From assembly GCA_002433075.1 (NCBI GenBank), contig DJHM01000003.1:1-23465 (forward strand): DNA of 23,465 nucleotides, given 5' to 3'. Position numbers and translations under genes: made by a program. The stretch comes from Latescibacteria bacterium UBA6620 (GTDB lineage Bacteria > Latescibacterota > UBA2968). The notes beneath the pieces are model-generated. The model was not told where the DNA came from and searched no databases. It was given only the letters and a program-made list of their open reading frames with translations. Below, in pieces: positions 9,631-19,030 of this stretch (the stretch's first letter is position 1; each line of letters begins with the position of its first letter).

Positions 9631-10182
9631 GGGGGGTCGGCAGGATGAGGTTCGGTGGAGGATTAATAAGCGATGCCTGTGCCGATTTCTCGGGGTGTTA
9701 GAGGAAAGCCGCTTCATTTTACAAGTTCAAATATAAAGCACTGTTATTTAATGACATGGGATTGGATAAAAAGTCGAGCAGGCAGGCTCCAGGTGGGGTC
9801 GGATGGTCCGGTAGGCGTGGTTCCAGCGCACACCTGTTGACGAAGGAACAAGACCTCTCGCACGATCTGACGCCAGATGTCACCTCGACACGGTGTTGCA
9901 CTACGGCTGCGGGCACTGGTGAGGCGAACGGACGATCCGTTGAGAGGTCCCTGCGCAAAGTTCAAGACACAAGAGACTTGTAGGGATTCGCTTGGTTGCA
10001 TCGCGAGAGGGAGCCAACCCTGATCTGGCCGCACTACGACTGCGCTCAGTGTGACCAGGATGTGGGTGATGCGCGAAAGTAACCCGAAAAAGATGCGTTC
10101 GCAGTGTTGGAAGCCGCCCTGGCTCGCCGTAGCCCCCAGGGGGCGAAGGTGGCTCCCACCGGCAGTCGCATGAGCAGCCCTC
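9631..10182. other. Unassigned stretch without a convincing gene
   Basis: About 550 bases of lower GC than the flanks. A minus-strand open frame (9744-10208, 154 codons) exists, but its codons lack the GC-rich third-position bias of neighbouring genes, it has no recognisable domain, and it overlaps the methyltransferase tail. A short perfect palindromic hairpin GCCCCCAGGGGGC lies at 10132-10144 without a U-tract. The A/T-rich end (9716-9765) probably holds the promoter of the 9619 gene, though I could not fix its hexamers. Confidence 0.4.
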
Positions 10183-10805
10183 CTATCTCCTTCCTCCTGT
10201 CCTCCCAACCCCCGTCAACGTGTATCCCAACCACCCCCGCGTGAAGCTGAATTCCCCAAGGCTGGGAGCGAACTCGACAAGATTACCCTCCACGGGATAG
10301 ACCTCGTGTCGTCCGAGCCACCAGCGAAGGACCCTACGAAAGGGGCTCCATCCATCCATCGGACCGAAATTTATGACGCAGAGTCGCCCACCTGGTTGGA
10401 GGTGATTCAGAGCGGAACGCAGAGCGGCCTGCCGATTGGGGATCAGACTGAGACTGTAGGAGAAGAGGACGGCGTCGAACTTCTGGCTGAGGGCAAAGGC
10501 GGCTCCGTCGGCGCAAATGAGGTCGATCCTGCAGGGGGAAGTGTAGAGAGACGCTTTCCAGCCTTCGCGAGGATAGGGGGTGAGAAATCCAGCAGGGTGA
10601 GGCGTCCCTCAGGTCCGACGGCGTTGCAGAGTGCGTGGAGGTTGTGGCTAGTTCCGGCGCCGATTTCGAGGACCGACTGGCCGGGCGCGAGATCGAGTGC
10701 CTCTACGGCGGCTCCTCGATTGTAGAGAAAGGCCCAACGGGTGGCGTCGTAGACGGGCGCGGTCCTGCGATAGTAGCGCCGAACGGGGTGTTCGGGCAGG
10801 GGCAC
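10183..10805 (-). pseudogene. Class I SAM-dependent methyltransferase, one frameshift
   Basis: The N-terminal part (from ATG 10805) has RRYYRRTAPVYDATRWAFL and the SAM-binding motif I VLEIGAGTSHNL, then LTLLDFSPPILAKAGKRL. The frame is then lost at a CTCTCT run (10545-10550); removing two bases restores YTSPCRIDLICADG, FDAVLFSYSLSLIP, LQPGGRLCVINFG and DGWSPFRRVLRWWL to a stop at 10183. The restored product is about 206 residues, normal for UbiE-like or BtaB-like methyltransferases; YDATRW-FL reminds me of the betaine-lipid enzyme BtaB, so a lipid or small-molecule substrate is a guess. It lies 14 bases after the secretin stop, hence probably in the same operon. Confidence 0.7.
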
Positions 10806-10819
10806 GGACCGTCAGGGTG

Positions 10820-13258
10820 CTATCGCGTATCCAGGAGGGACGTGATGTTTTGTGTTCCGCGGTTGAACGCCCGCTCGAACTCCGGATAGTACTGGATGAT
10901 CTCATAGAAGAACATCGCGGCGTCCCGGTCGATGATGTGATACCGCTGCTTGAGGTCCTGTTCCGTGGGGAAGATGATCTGTCGTCCCACCCGGAACTCC
11001 TTGATGGTGAGCGGCAGGGTTGAGTTGAGGGCGAGGATGCGTTTGAGCACGAGGACACTCTGAAGGACTTCCAGGCCGGTGGCGCCACGCACGCCCGTGG
11101 GGTTCACGTCGGACAGGAGGAGGGTCCACATGTTGGGTGACCCGTCGGGCTTACGCTGGTTCCCTCGCATCAGCCGGTTCACGTAGGTGTCGGAGTTGCT
11201 GAGGGCTTCATAGGTGATGCTGGCCTTGGGGGGCACGAAGGGGTGTCTGGCGCTGCCCTTCGTGCTGGCGTCGAAACCGAGTACGAGGGTATTGCCGCCC
11301 CGGCTGTGCCGGTTGTCTATCAGCTGGTGCAGGAAGCGGGTTCGGAAGCCGCTGCTGTCAGGGGCTGCGTCGTCGTCCTCGAACACGATGATTCGACTGG
11401 CTTCAATGTTCTCGCCGAATCCCGTCTTGAGGGCGATTTCCCACAACATCCTTCGTACGATGATCTCCTCACCGGGTACGGATCCGGAGAGCAGGGATGC
11501 GAAGGGCTCCACCTGGTTGAAGCCGGGTTCAGCGGCCGCACGGCCCCTGAGCACCCCGAGAAGTGACTGGAATATATCGCTCTCGTAGAGGAACTTAAGG
11601 TCGAATATGTCATCGTCTCTCAGGCGATACGCATTGCGGAAGAGCAGGTTTCCGAACGCGTTGAACATGTCGGAATCCTTGGGAATGACGTAGCTGAAGC
11701 TCTTCTCGCCTACGGGGACGACGTGGGGCGTGAGGACGACGATGACTTCCTTCTTGATGACGTCGGTCCGCTGCATCCGGAAGGGGATCCCGATCAGGGG
11801 AATGCGGGAGAGAATGGGGACTCCGGTCGTTTTCTCGCGAACGTCCGTGGAAATCAGGCCGCCGATGATGAAGGGGGTGTTGTCGGCGACGCGGACGAAG
11901 GTCTGGACCTGGCGGTTGTCGATTCGGGGCGCGAGGAGGACGTTGTCGGCGGTTTCCTCGATACTGAGGGCCTCGTTGACGGCGCTGACGATGGTTTCCA
12001 CCTGCATCGAGATTTCACTGCCGTCTTCGCTGATGCGAGGGCGCAGGTTGAGAACGATTCCAGTCTGGATATACTCCACGCCGGAGGCGAATCCCGCGGT
12101 CGTGGAGACGGATTTTGACACGGGGACTTGCTGTCCGATCTGAATGCGAGCCTGGCGGCCGTCGAGGACGAGCACGCTCGGGCTGGAGAGGATTTCGGCG
12201 TCTCCGGTCTCGACCAGGCCCGAGAGCCTGGCGCGGAAGTTGAGGATGCTGTCTCGTACGTCTCCGATGCTGTTGCGCCAGAACTGGAACGAGAAGGGAT
12301 TGGTGGCGCCCCACGGATCGGTGCCGTACTGGGTGCTGAATTCGGAGTCCCTTACGGTGAAGTCCACACCCAGCTGGTCGATCTTGTCCGTGTTGACCTC
12401 GATAACTAGGGCTTCGATCACGATCTGACGAGCCGGCTGGTCCAGTTTCTGCCGCAGGAGGTTGAGGAGCCCCTGCATAGGCTCGGGATCGTTCTCGTCA
12501 TATACGATCATCAGCCTCTGCTGGGGCTCGCCGGCGGTCATCTGATGGAGGAACGTGCCGCCCAGGGTCGTGACGGACGACTGGGTGTAGGCCTGCTGCA
12601 CGCCGGCGGGAGGGGGGTCCATCAGGCTGGTCTTGGTGGCATCGATCATCTTGACGATGGCCGGTAGCTCCCACTCGCCGCTCATGTAGCTGTTATACAC
12701 TCGATCGTTGAGGGTTTCCCCAGCCGATGCGGAATATTCGATGGTCGTGTAGCCCAGGGACTTCAGGAGGGCGATGGCTCGGTCCGCCTGAAGGTAGCTG
12801 AGCTGATAGAGCTGGTAGGCGTAGGAATCAGGGCCCGTGGGAGGCGTCGTCACCGTCGCCACAAGGGCCGCTGCTTTCGACTGCATTGCGGCAATGTCCG
12901 GGTTCGTATAGGCGCGGCCCTGCAAGTCGAAGTGCTGGCCGTGGCCGTGGAGTTCAACGTCTCCGACGACCGACCGGCGGTATCCCAGCTCGATCGTCTG
13001 GATGCTGGACGGCGACCGACGCATGAAATAGCGTCGTCCCCGCAGGCTTGGCAGGCTCTCGAGACGCCATTGTCTGGCGTCGGCGGTGGATTCGGTATAG
13101 CCGAGGCTCAACACGAGATGGACGGCAAGGTCATCGATCAGGCGGACCACCCGGGGCTCGGAACGGGGGGCTTTCAGGGTGAAGGAGGGACCTTGGGCCT
13201 CGGTGGTTGCAAGTAGCATCGAGGCGAAGATGGCGAGCCGCACCGTGAAGGCTGTCAT
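10820..13258 (-). CDS. Secretin-family outer-membrane protein with long C-terminal extension
   Basis: An 812-residue protein with an N-terminal signal peptide (RLAIFASMLLATTEA). Secretins form the outer-membrane ring of type II secretion, type IV pili or phage exit. The secretin domain spans about residues 275-515: RQIVIEALVIEVN (277-289), LVETGDAEILSSPSVLVLDG (348-367), PFIIGGLIS (462-470) and the diagnostic VPILSRIPLIGIPFR (480-494), then EVIVVLTPHVV. A region at about 145-260 may hold secretin N-type repeats (YQLSYLQADRAIALLKSLGY). After the domain comes an extension of nearly 300 residues with no recognised fold, where ordinary secretins end or carry a short pilotin-binding tail. Its ATG overlaps the cNMP gene stop (ATGA). 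No other secretion genes are in the window. Confidence 0.9.
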   Translation of the reverse strand: MTAFTVRLAIFASMLLATTEAQGPSFTLKAPRSEPRVVRLIDDLAVHLVLSLGYTESTADARQWRLESLPSLRGRRYFMRRSPSSIQTIELGYRRSVVGDVELHGHGQHFDLQGRAYTNPDIAAMQSKAAALVATVTTPPTGPDSYAYQLYQLSYLQADRAIALLKSLGYTTIEYSASAGETLNDRVYNSYMSGEWELPAIVKMIDATKTSLMDPPPAGVQQAYTQSSVTTLGGTFLHQMTAGEPQQRLMIVYDENDPEPMQGLLNLLRQKLDQPARQIVIEALVIEVNTDKIDQLGVDFTVRDSEFSTQYGTDPWGATNPFSFQFWRNSIGDVRDSILNFRARLSGLVETGDAEILSSPSVLVLDGRQARIQIGQQVPVSKSVSTTAGFASGVEYIQTGIVLNLRPRISEDGSEISMQVETIVSAVNEALSIEETADNVLLAPRIDNRQVQTFVRVADNTPFIIGGLISTDVREKTTGVPILSRIPLIGIPFRMQRTDVIKKEVIVVLTPHVVPVGEKSFSYVIPKDSDMFNAFGNLLFRNAYRLRDDDIFDLKFLYESDIFQSLLGVLRGRAAAEPGFNQVEPFASLLSGSVPGEEIIVRRMLWEIALKTGFGENIEASRIIVFEDDDAAPDSSGFRTRFLHQLIDNRHSRGGNTLVLGFDASTKGSARHPFVPPKASITYEALSNSDTYVNRLMRGNQRKPDGSPNMWTLLLSDVNPTGVRGATGLEVLQSVLVLKRILALNSTLPLTIKEFRVGRQIIFPTEQDLKQRYHIIDRDAAMFFYEIIQYYPEFERAFNRGTQNITSLLDTR

Positions 13259-13698
13259 TCGGTGTTTTCCCCCTGGTCGGGTTTCGAACCTGCATCCATT
13301 TCGCGAAGTCGGCGCGTCAACGTCCGGATGATGCTCAGGGCGACGTTAGCGTGTCGTCTTACGATGGATTGGAAATCGGTCTGGTTGATGCGGAGAAGCA
13401 GGCAATCCTGGAGGGCGGTGACGCTGGCGGATCGAGGTTCGCCATCGAGGATGGTCATTTCGCCAAAGTAGTCCTGCGATTTTAGAACAGCAAGCGAATC
13501 GCCCCCGCGATGAACGTTCACCTCGCCCTCAACGATGAGGAACATCGTGTCGCCCATGTCGCCTTCCTCGATGATGCACTGTTCGGCCGAAAAGACGACT
13601 TCCTCCGCGATCCCCGCGAGGGCGCCCAGTTCTTCCGGGGGCATGGTCGAGAAGAGGGAGACGTTCCGGAGGAAGAGGATTTTCTCGACGGTAATCAT
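13255..13698 (-). CDS. Cyclic nucleotide-binding domain protein (no DNA-binding domain)
   Basis: A 147-residue single-domain protein of the CAP/PKA regulatory fold. VEKILFLRNVSLFSTMPPEEL opens the fold, and the phosphate-binding cassette is seen as YFGEMTILDGEPRSASVTA with the expected Gly-Glu and Arg. The C-terminal helix (SIIRTLTRRLREMD) follows, with no helix-turn-helix, so it is not a Crp-type regulator. It lies between the Npt-like/HEAT gene (103 bases upstream) and the secretin (4-base overlap). In some bacteria the transporter, HEAT and cNMP domains form one protein, so here the domain may be the detached sensor part of that system. Confidence 0.92.
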   Translation of the reverse strand: MITVEKILFLRNVSLFSTMPPEELGALAGIAEEVVFSAEQCIIEEGDMGDTMFLIVEGEVNVHRGGDSLAVLKSQDYFGEMTILDGEPRSASVTALQDCLLLRINQTDFQSIVRRHANVALSIIRTLTRRLREMDAGSKPDQGENTE

Positions 13699-13801
13699 GG
13701 GTACCGAATCCAGGCAGGATGTGGTCCAGTCTCAGTCAAAGGGTCCGAAATTCCCATCCGTTCCACACCTAAAATGACTGGGGGGCAGTAAATTACGTGA
13801 A

Positions 13802-16537
13802 TCATTTGAGGATATCTCCGATTAGTCTCCGGATCTCGGGCGCAGAATCGGATGGCATGTGCCGGGCTTTTTCGGCTGCGGCGTCCGGGTTCACGGTATT
13901 CAGCCTGAACAAGGCGGTTTCGCTGACGACGGTATGCTCGCTGTCGACCAGGTCGTCGACGATCTCGGTGTTGGCCGTCTCCGTAGAAGCGTAGAGCGCG
14001 CCGATCCGGATCCATTCGGATATGTCTGACGCGAGGATGGCTTCGACAGGGTCTCCTTGGAACGCGTCCGTGGGGGTCTGGTCGTCGAGACAGGCGAGGA
14101 GGTCCGCTTTGATCGGTCCCTTTACGACGTTGTCGAAGACTTCGAGAGCGCTGGACCGCTGTGGTCCCCCGAGGCGAACGGCATCGTAGAGCTGGAGAAG
14201 GTCGACGTCGGGTGTGTTCAGGTCGATGAGTTTCAGCGCGTTCGTCAAGTGGTCGTCCGCCTGATGCCTGAGGGCGTCGGAAAGCACCTCGGTGTTGGGG
14301 CGGTCGGCGATCGCGGCTCGGTGGATTCTGCTGGTCGTGTAGGCCTGGAGCTCGCGTCCGGCGAGTTCGGTTGTGGTTTCGGCAGTTCGGGCGTGTGCGC
14401 CGAGGCGGTCGATGAGCTGGGTGAGGGCTTCGATCGCGTGGCCTCGCAGGGCCAGATCGGGCGAATGGGCTGCGGCTTCGGCGAGCACGGGGATGGTCGA
14501 GGCATCTCCGATTTCCGCCAGAATGGGGGGGATACCAGCAGCCCCTTCGAACGCACCCTCTTCCTCAGAGAGTTCGATGTAGGGGACGAGGTGGTCGAGG
14601 ACGCCGGTGCCGAAGGACTTGAGGGTGTCGGCCGCTTCGTGTGCGATCTGAGGATCGGACAACAGGGGGGTAATGACGGGGATGAGGAGGTCGTCCTGCT
14701 GGGAACGGCAGGCGAGGAGCGCGGCCACGACGACCTCGGGGTCTCCGTCCTGCAACAGCCGGGCGAGGGGGCGGACCATGCCGCCACGCTCGATGTTGGA
14801 CAGGGCCCGTGCCGCGCCGATGCGCTCCGCCGTTTCGTCGGATTCGAGCATGTCCCTGAGTGCGGCGCCCGCGGTCAGAAGACGGTCAAGGTCGCTGCCG
14901 ATTAGACACGCGATCGCGGCCGCCCTGGGTTCCGGATGTGGGTCGGCCAGACACTGTTCGACTTCCTCGAGCGGATCCTCGTCCGACAGGGCAATGAGGG
15001 CTCGGATGGAGGCGGCGCGGACCCCGGGGTCATCGTGCGTAAGATGGCTGATGACGACTGCCCTGTCGGCCGTCTTGCCCCGGGTCGAGAGATAGTCGAG
15101 CGCGCTGATCTTGATGTGTGGAGTGGGGCGGTCGAGCAGCGCTCGATACTCGGGCGTCCAGTCCACCTGGTCGACGGTGTCCACGACGCCCAGGAGGTAG
15201 GCAATTTCTTCATCCGATCCTGTGGTGAGGGCGTTTCTCAGGTGGTCCTCGAAGACCTTGTCGTGGATGGGGCCGGTTTCGGACGACGCGTCGAACCGGT
15301 GGGAGCCGATCGAGGCGATGAGGGCCTGGACGTAGGCGAGATGGTTCAGGCGAGCGAACACGATCCAGACGACGGCCGCCACGGCGGTGGCGATCGCGAG
15401 CACCTGGGTGGGGATCCCGTCTCCGAGGACGAGAAACAGGCCAGCCAGGGCGATCGCGACGGGTTTTCCGATTCCGTCCGCCAGGGCGCGGGTTTGGCCG
15501 CGGCTCTGCAGGGCGACCGCCAGATAGAGCATCTGAATGGCAGCGCTGTCGATAGTGAATGCGAAGACCTGGAACACGAATTTACTGGCAATCGTCCACT
15601 CAAAGCCCGCCGTGACCACCGACCCAACCGCGGTGACGATCAGGCCAATCGGCATGATCGCCAGCCCGAGGAATACGCCGCCGCGCTGCAGGATCACGTG
15701 GACGAGGAAGACCTGGAACGCGAGCGCAAGGCCGCTGGCAGCACCGTAGAAGGTGCCGAAGAAAGCGGCCATGGCGTCTCCCTGGAATTGCTGACGCGCC
15801 GCGGCCTTGAACTGGTAATCGACGAGGGTTACCGCGATGGTGGCGACCACGATGAGGGAGACGAGGACCCGAACCTGGCCGGTCCCTAGGAGATGGCGAT
15901 AACTGCCAGAACCGGGCCCGGAGGCCGGCCCGGGGGTCTGGGTGCCGACCCCCTCGTGCCGGGCGACGCGTCTGACGATGAAGAGGAACCCGGCCAGCAG
16001 GACGATGACGGGCCAGAGGAGGTTCGGGGTGCCGATGACGGCCGCGACGGGTCGCACGGTCAGGCCGGCGACGAGGCAGGCGACCGTGCCGCCCGCTCCG
16101 ACGAGACCGAACAGGCGTTTTGCGGCGCGGGGATCGAATAGACGGCCCGCGAAACTCCAGAAGAGGAGCATGGGAGTGTTGACGACGAGATCACCGACGA
16201 TGTAGGCGGCGATCCGGGCCCCGGGACTGTCTACAACGAGCATGGCTCGAAGGGCGAGGAGGAAGACGAGCAGGAGGCAGATGGCCAGGCCGATCAGGCG
16301 ATCGAGGGCGAGGCGGCCCGCGAGACGCCCGTAACCGTAAGCCAGCACTCCCGCAACTGCGGCGCTGACCGGGTACATGTACCTCAGATGCCGTGCTTCG
16401 AAATGGGTGAGAAACAGGCTATCACCGGCGGTGCGGCCGATGAGCGCGGCCGATGCGACGCAGGCAAAACCAATCAGGGCGTGGTAGAACCGCCATCGCT
16501 GGTCGCCGCTCAGGTCGGCGAGCCCTTTGAACAGCAT
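13802..16537 (-). CDS. Npt-like nucleotide transporter (MFS-type) fused to HEAT repeats
   Basis: A 911-residue inner-membrane protein. Residues about 15-405 are highly hydrophobic with about a dozen membrane segments (FYHALIGFACVASAALIG, LIGLAICLLLVFLLALRAML, VLVSLIVVATIAVTLV, ALAGLFLVLG), resembling the ATP/ADP translocase-like (Npt1/Npt2) branch of MFS proteins. Residues about 430-911 are a soluble HEAT solenoid with repeats such as DDPGVRAASIRALIALSDEDP, HPEPRAAAIACLI, DGDPEVVVAALLAC and SPDLALRGHAIEALTQL. Free-living bacteria carry this family with uncertain substrate. It heads the operon leading to the cNMP protein, secretin and methyltransferase, under a good promoter at 16596-16625. 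Confidence 0.87.
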   Translation of the reverse strand: MLFKGLADLSGDQRWRFYHALIGFACVASAALIGRTAGDSLFLTHFEARHLRYMYPVSAAVAGVLAYGYGRLAGRLALDRLIGLAICLLLVFLLALRAMLVVDSPGARIAAYIVGDLVVNTPMLLFWSFAGRLFDPRAAKRLFGLVGAGGTVACLVAGLTVRPVAAVIGTPNLLWPVIVLLAGFLFIVRRVARHEGVGTQTPGPASGPGSGSYRHLLGTGQVRVLVSLIVVATIAVTLVDYQFKAAARQQFQGDAMAAFFGTFYGAASGLALAFQVFLVHVILQRGGVFLGLAIMPIGLIVTAVGSVVTAGFEWTIASKFVFQVFAFTIDSAAIQMLYLAVALQSRGQTRALADGIGKPVAIALAGLFLVLGDGIPTQVLAIATAVAAVVWIVFARLNHLAYVQALIASIGSHRFDASSETGPIHDKVFEDHLRNALTTGSDEEIAYLLGVVDTVDQVDWTPEYRALLDRPTPHIKISALDYLSTRGKTADRAVVISHLTHDDPGVRAASIRALIALSDEDPLEEVEQCLADPHPEPRAAAIACLIGSDLDRLLTAGAALRDMLESDETAERIGAARALSNIERGGMVRPLARLLQDGDPEVVVAALLACRSQQDDLLIPVITPLLSDPQIAHEAADTLKSFGTGVLDHLVPYIELSEEEGAFEGAAGIPPILAEIGDASTIPVLAEAAAHSPDLALRGHAIEALTQLIDRLGAHARTAETTTELAGRELQAYTTSRIHRAAIADRPNTEVLSDALRHQADDHLTNALKLIDLNTPDVDLLQLYDAVRLGGPQRSSALEVFDNVVKGPIKADLLACLDDQTPTDAFQGDPVEAILASDISEWIRIGALYASTETANTEIVDDLVDSEHTVVSETALFRLNTVNPDAAAEKARHMPSDSAPEIRRLIGDILK

Positions 16538-16595
16538 TCGGGATCCCAGCTACGGGTGTGGATGGGCCGGACGGAAGATTGCCGGTCGGGGCCGC

Positions 16596-16625
16596 AATAT
16601 AGGGGCCCGAATCGGCACTTGTCAA
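16596..16625 (-). promoter_or_regulatory. Sigma-70-type promoter of the transporter-secretin operon
   Basis: On the minus strand, TTGACA (16620-16625) and TATATT (16596-16601) are separated by 18 bases. Transcription would start near 16590, about 50 bases before the ATG at 16537. Confidence 0.75.
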
Positions 16626-16653
16626 CCGGCGGTCCGGGAACCCGAACAGGCTC

Positions 16654-16682
16654 TTGGCCGTTCAAAAACAAAGGCTTATCAT
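16654..16682 (+). promoter_or_regulatory. Possible promoter for the CARDB gene
   Basis: TTGGCC (16654-16659), 17 bases, then TATCAT (16677-16682). The -10 is good but the -35 matches only in its first three bases. The leader to the ATG at 16876 would be about 185 bases, in which I see no clear riboswitch. Confidence 0.35.
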
Positions 16683-17009
16683 AGATTCGCTCGTGACGTG
16701 ACTCGGTGTTTTTCGGAGCCCAACCCTAACTCTGCTCTTCCGATCCCCTCGGAGGTCGCCGAGAGCTGTAACTCTTCTTGCAGAACGACCCCATGACTCG
16801 AAGGACCTTCCTCGGACGGATGGCGGATTCCGCGTCGCCCGTTCTGTGATCTGGATTCTCAGGGAGTCGTATTCCATGAAGACTGTGATTCGTTCCGTCG
16901 CGACGTGCGCACTGGCTGCGCTGTCTGTGACCGGTTTCGCGTACGCTCAGACGGGTATCGACCTGGCGACGTCATCCGCACCTTCGGGACCCACCTCGGT
17001 CATCCGGGG

Positions 17010-17567
17010 CAGGAAGACACGGTGCTGGTCGACATTCGCAATCTCGGCGACAAGGGAGTGGCGGTCGTGCTCGCTCCCGGCGAGACCCGGTCGCTTGCCA
17101 TCCCGATTCGCGTACCGTCTCTGCAGGCGTTGGGCTCCTACCAATGGCTCGTGCAGGTCGACGCGGGCAACGTCGTGGTGGAATCGGACGAGGACAACAA
17201 CGTCGGTGTAGGGAACGCGATCGAGGTTGCACCGACGCCTACTGATTTCATCGTGAGCGCGGGACCGGCCGGGCCCGATCTGATGTCGCTGTGCACGTCG
17301 GGCAGCGTGAGTGTGACGGTGACGAACGCCGGGTCGGGTTCTTCGTTCGAGCCCTACGACATCACCGTTTACCTGAGCTCGGATGGCACCTTCGATCCGG
17401 GCGATCTCGTGGTGGGAAGTGTGATCCTTCAGGACGCAGTCAACCCTGACGAGAGCCGCACGCAGAACATCAACGTGTTCGTGTCGGAGAGCGTGGTCGA
17501 GGGCAGGTATCAGTGGATCGCGGTGGTGGATGCCCAGAACACGCAGCCGGAAACGGACGAGACGAAA
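17010..17567 (+). CDS. CARDB fragment 1 (repeats 1-2 of the broken gene)
   Basis: In-frame stretch reading QEDTVLVDIRNLGDKGVAV, then AIPIRVPSLQALGSYQWLVQ, VESDEDNN, and a complete second repeat from FIVSAGPAGPDLMSLCTSG to PETDET. The first repeat is short: the strands between NLGD and GVAVVLAPGE that carry the VYLSSD motif in the other repeats are missing, suggesting an internal in-frame deletion of roughly 30-40 residues in addition to the frameshifts. Confidence 0.55.
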
Positions 17568-17625
17568 ACGCGCAGGTCGGCCCGGCCGCGCAGATCGTGC
17601 TGACGGAACCCGATTTGACGGTCTC

Positions 17626-18939
17626 GGACAGTCCTTCACGGTCATCGCGCAACCGGCCGATCTGATTGTGTCTGTCGCTCCCGAAGGCCCGGACCTGGCG
17701 ATCTGGAAGTCGTTCTACGCGGTGAGTCTTGAGATTCAGAACGTAGGCGCGGGAACGACGACGGGCGCGTTCCAGGTTACAGTCTACTTGAGTTCGGACG
17801 AAACGGCGGGGAACGAAGAAGACGTCCGGATCGGTAACCTGACCTACACGGAGGAGATGTTGAATGACGAGCGGGTGTCGCTCGATGTTCAGGTCACCAT
17901 TCCTTCGGACCACCAGGTGGGAACGTACCGATACGCTGCGGTCGTGGATGCTACGAGCTTTGAGGCTGAAGTCAGCGAAGTGAACAATGGGGGGGCAACC
18001 GGGACGGTTGTGGTTGCGGCCGATCTGAAAATTTTCACTGATCCCGTGGGTCCGTCCAAGGTGCTGCGTGGGGGCACGTACACGGTTAGCGCGGATGTGC
18101 AGAACTTCTCAGGCGGTCCGCTGATCGATGATTTCGTCATCGTGGCGGTGGTCAGTACGAACGTTCTGGCCGGGGACGAAGACGATATCCGGGTGGGCGA
18201 ACTGGCCGTCACAGGGGGGGTGACATCAGGCGAGATTTTGAACGCGGAAATTACGGTAACGATTCCGTTGGATCTGCCTCTGGCGGACTATGAATGGGGC
18301 GTGATCGTCGATGAAGTGGATGAGGTTGTCGAGTCGGACGAGACGAACAACACGAATGTCGGCCTGCTCACGACCGTCGTTCCGTTTTCTCCCGACCTGG
18401 TTTCACTGGGATCACTTCTGTGTCCATCCGAGGTTTCCCGCGGGCGGTTTTACAACGTGTCTGTGGACATTCGAAACGCGGGAGAAGGCAGCACGATCTC
18501 GGGTTTCGATGTAGCGGTGTATCTAACGACGAACGACACGGTGGGGGATGAAGAGGAAGTGCTCGTGGGGGTGACCGAGATCTCGAGCCTGGTCGATGCA
18601 GACGGAGTCCTGGAAGTGGACGTGCCGGTGATCGTGCCGGAGAGTCAGGGGCCGGCGAGCAACCTTCGATGGGGTGTCATCATCAACCCGGACCGAACGA
18701 TTCTGGAATCGGATTTCGAGAACAACAGCCTGGTGGGGAATACGCTTTCGTTCCCGATTGTCGATCTTCCGGACAGTTTGAAGTTCGGCTCGGTCCTCGT
18801 GGGCGAGACGAGTTCGCATTCGATTCTGATTCGAAACGACGGGAATGTGGAACTGTCTTTCGACCTGGAGTTGATCGCCACGGGCGTGCGCTCGAATGCG
18901 ACGGAGATTCTCGATCTGCCGCCGAGACGGTGGTGTTGA
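17626..18939 (+). CDS. CARDB fragment 2 (repeats 3-5 and anchor-like domain)
   Basis: This is the longest open part of the broken gene. Three repeats begin at APEGPDLAIWKSFYAVS, TDPVGPSKVLRGGTYTVS and SPDLVSLGSLLCPSEVSRG; each has a YLSSDE/YLTTND-type strand and ends in SEVNN, SDETNN or SDFENN. After about 18745 comes DLPDSLKFGSVLVGETSSHS and IRNDGNVELSFDLEL, the pattern of ASH or choice-of-anchor D domains. The frame ends in read-through residues (PPRRWC). There is no signal peptide in this piece. Confidence 0.6.
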   Translation, partial: GQSFTVIAQPADLIVSVAPEGPDLAIWKSFYAVSLEIQNVGAGTTTGAFQVTVYLSSDETAGNEEDVRIGNLTYTEEMLNDERVSLDVQVTIPSDHQVGTYRYAAVVDATSFEAEVSEVNNGGATGTVVVAADLKIFTDPVGPSKVLRGGTYTVSADVQNFSGGPLIDDFVIVAVVSTNVLAGDEDDIRVGELAVTGGVTSGEILNAEITVTIPLDLPLADYEWGVIVDEVDEVVESDETNNTNVGLLTTVVPFSPDLVSLGSLLCPSEVSRGRFYNVSVDIRNAGEGSTISGFDVAVYLTTNDTVGDEEEVLVGVTEISSLVDADGVLEVDVPVIVPESQGPASNLRWGVIINPDRTILESDFENNSLVGNTLSFPIVDLPDSLKFGSVLVGETSSHSILIRNDGNVELSFDLELIATGVRSNATEILDLPPRRWC

Positions 18940-19030
18940 CCTATTCGCCGACCGAAGCCGGTTCGCTGGGTGGGCAGTTACGGATTACGGACGACATCGA
19001 GGGAGTGCGAGTCATCCACCTCGGAGAGAT

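Noticed and set aside
9744..10208. 154-codon minus-strand frame
   Set aside because: Codon use unlike neighbours, no domain, and overlap with the repaired methyltransferase end; noted as an unexplained region instead of a gene.
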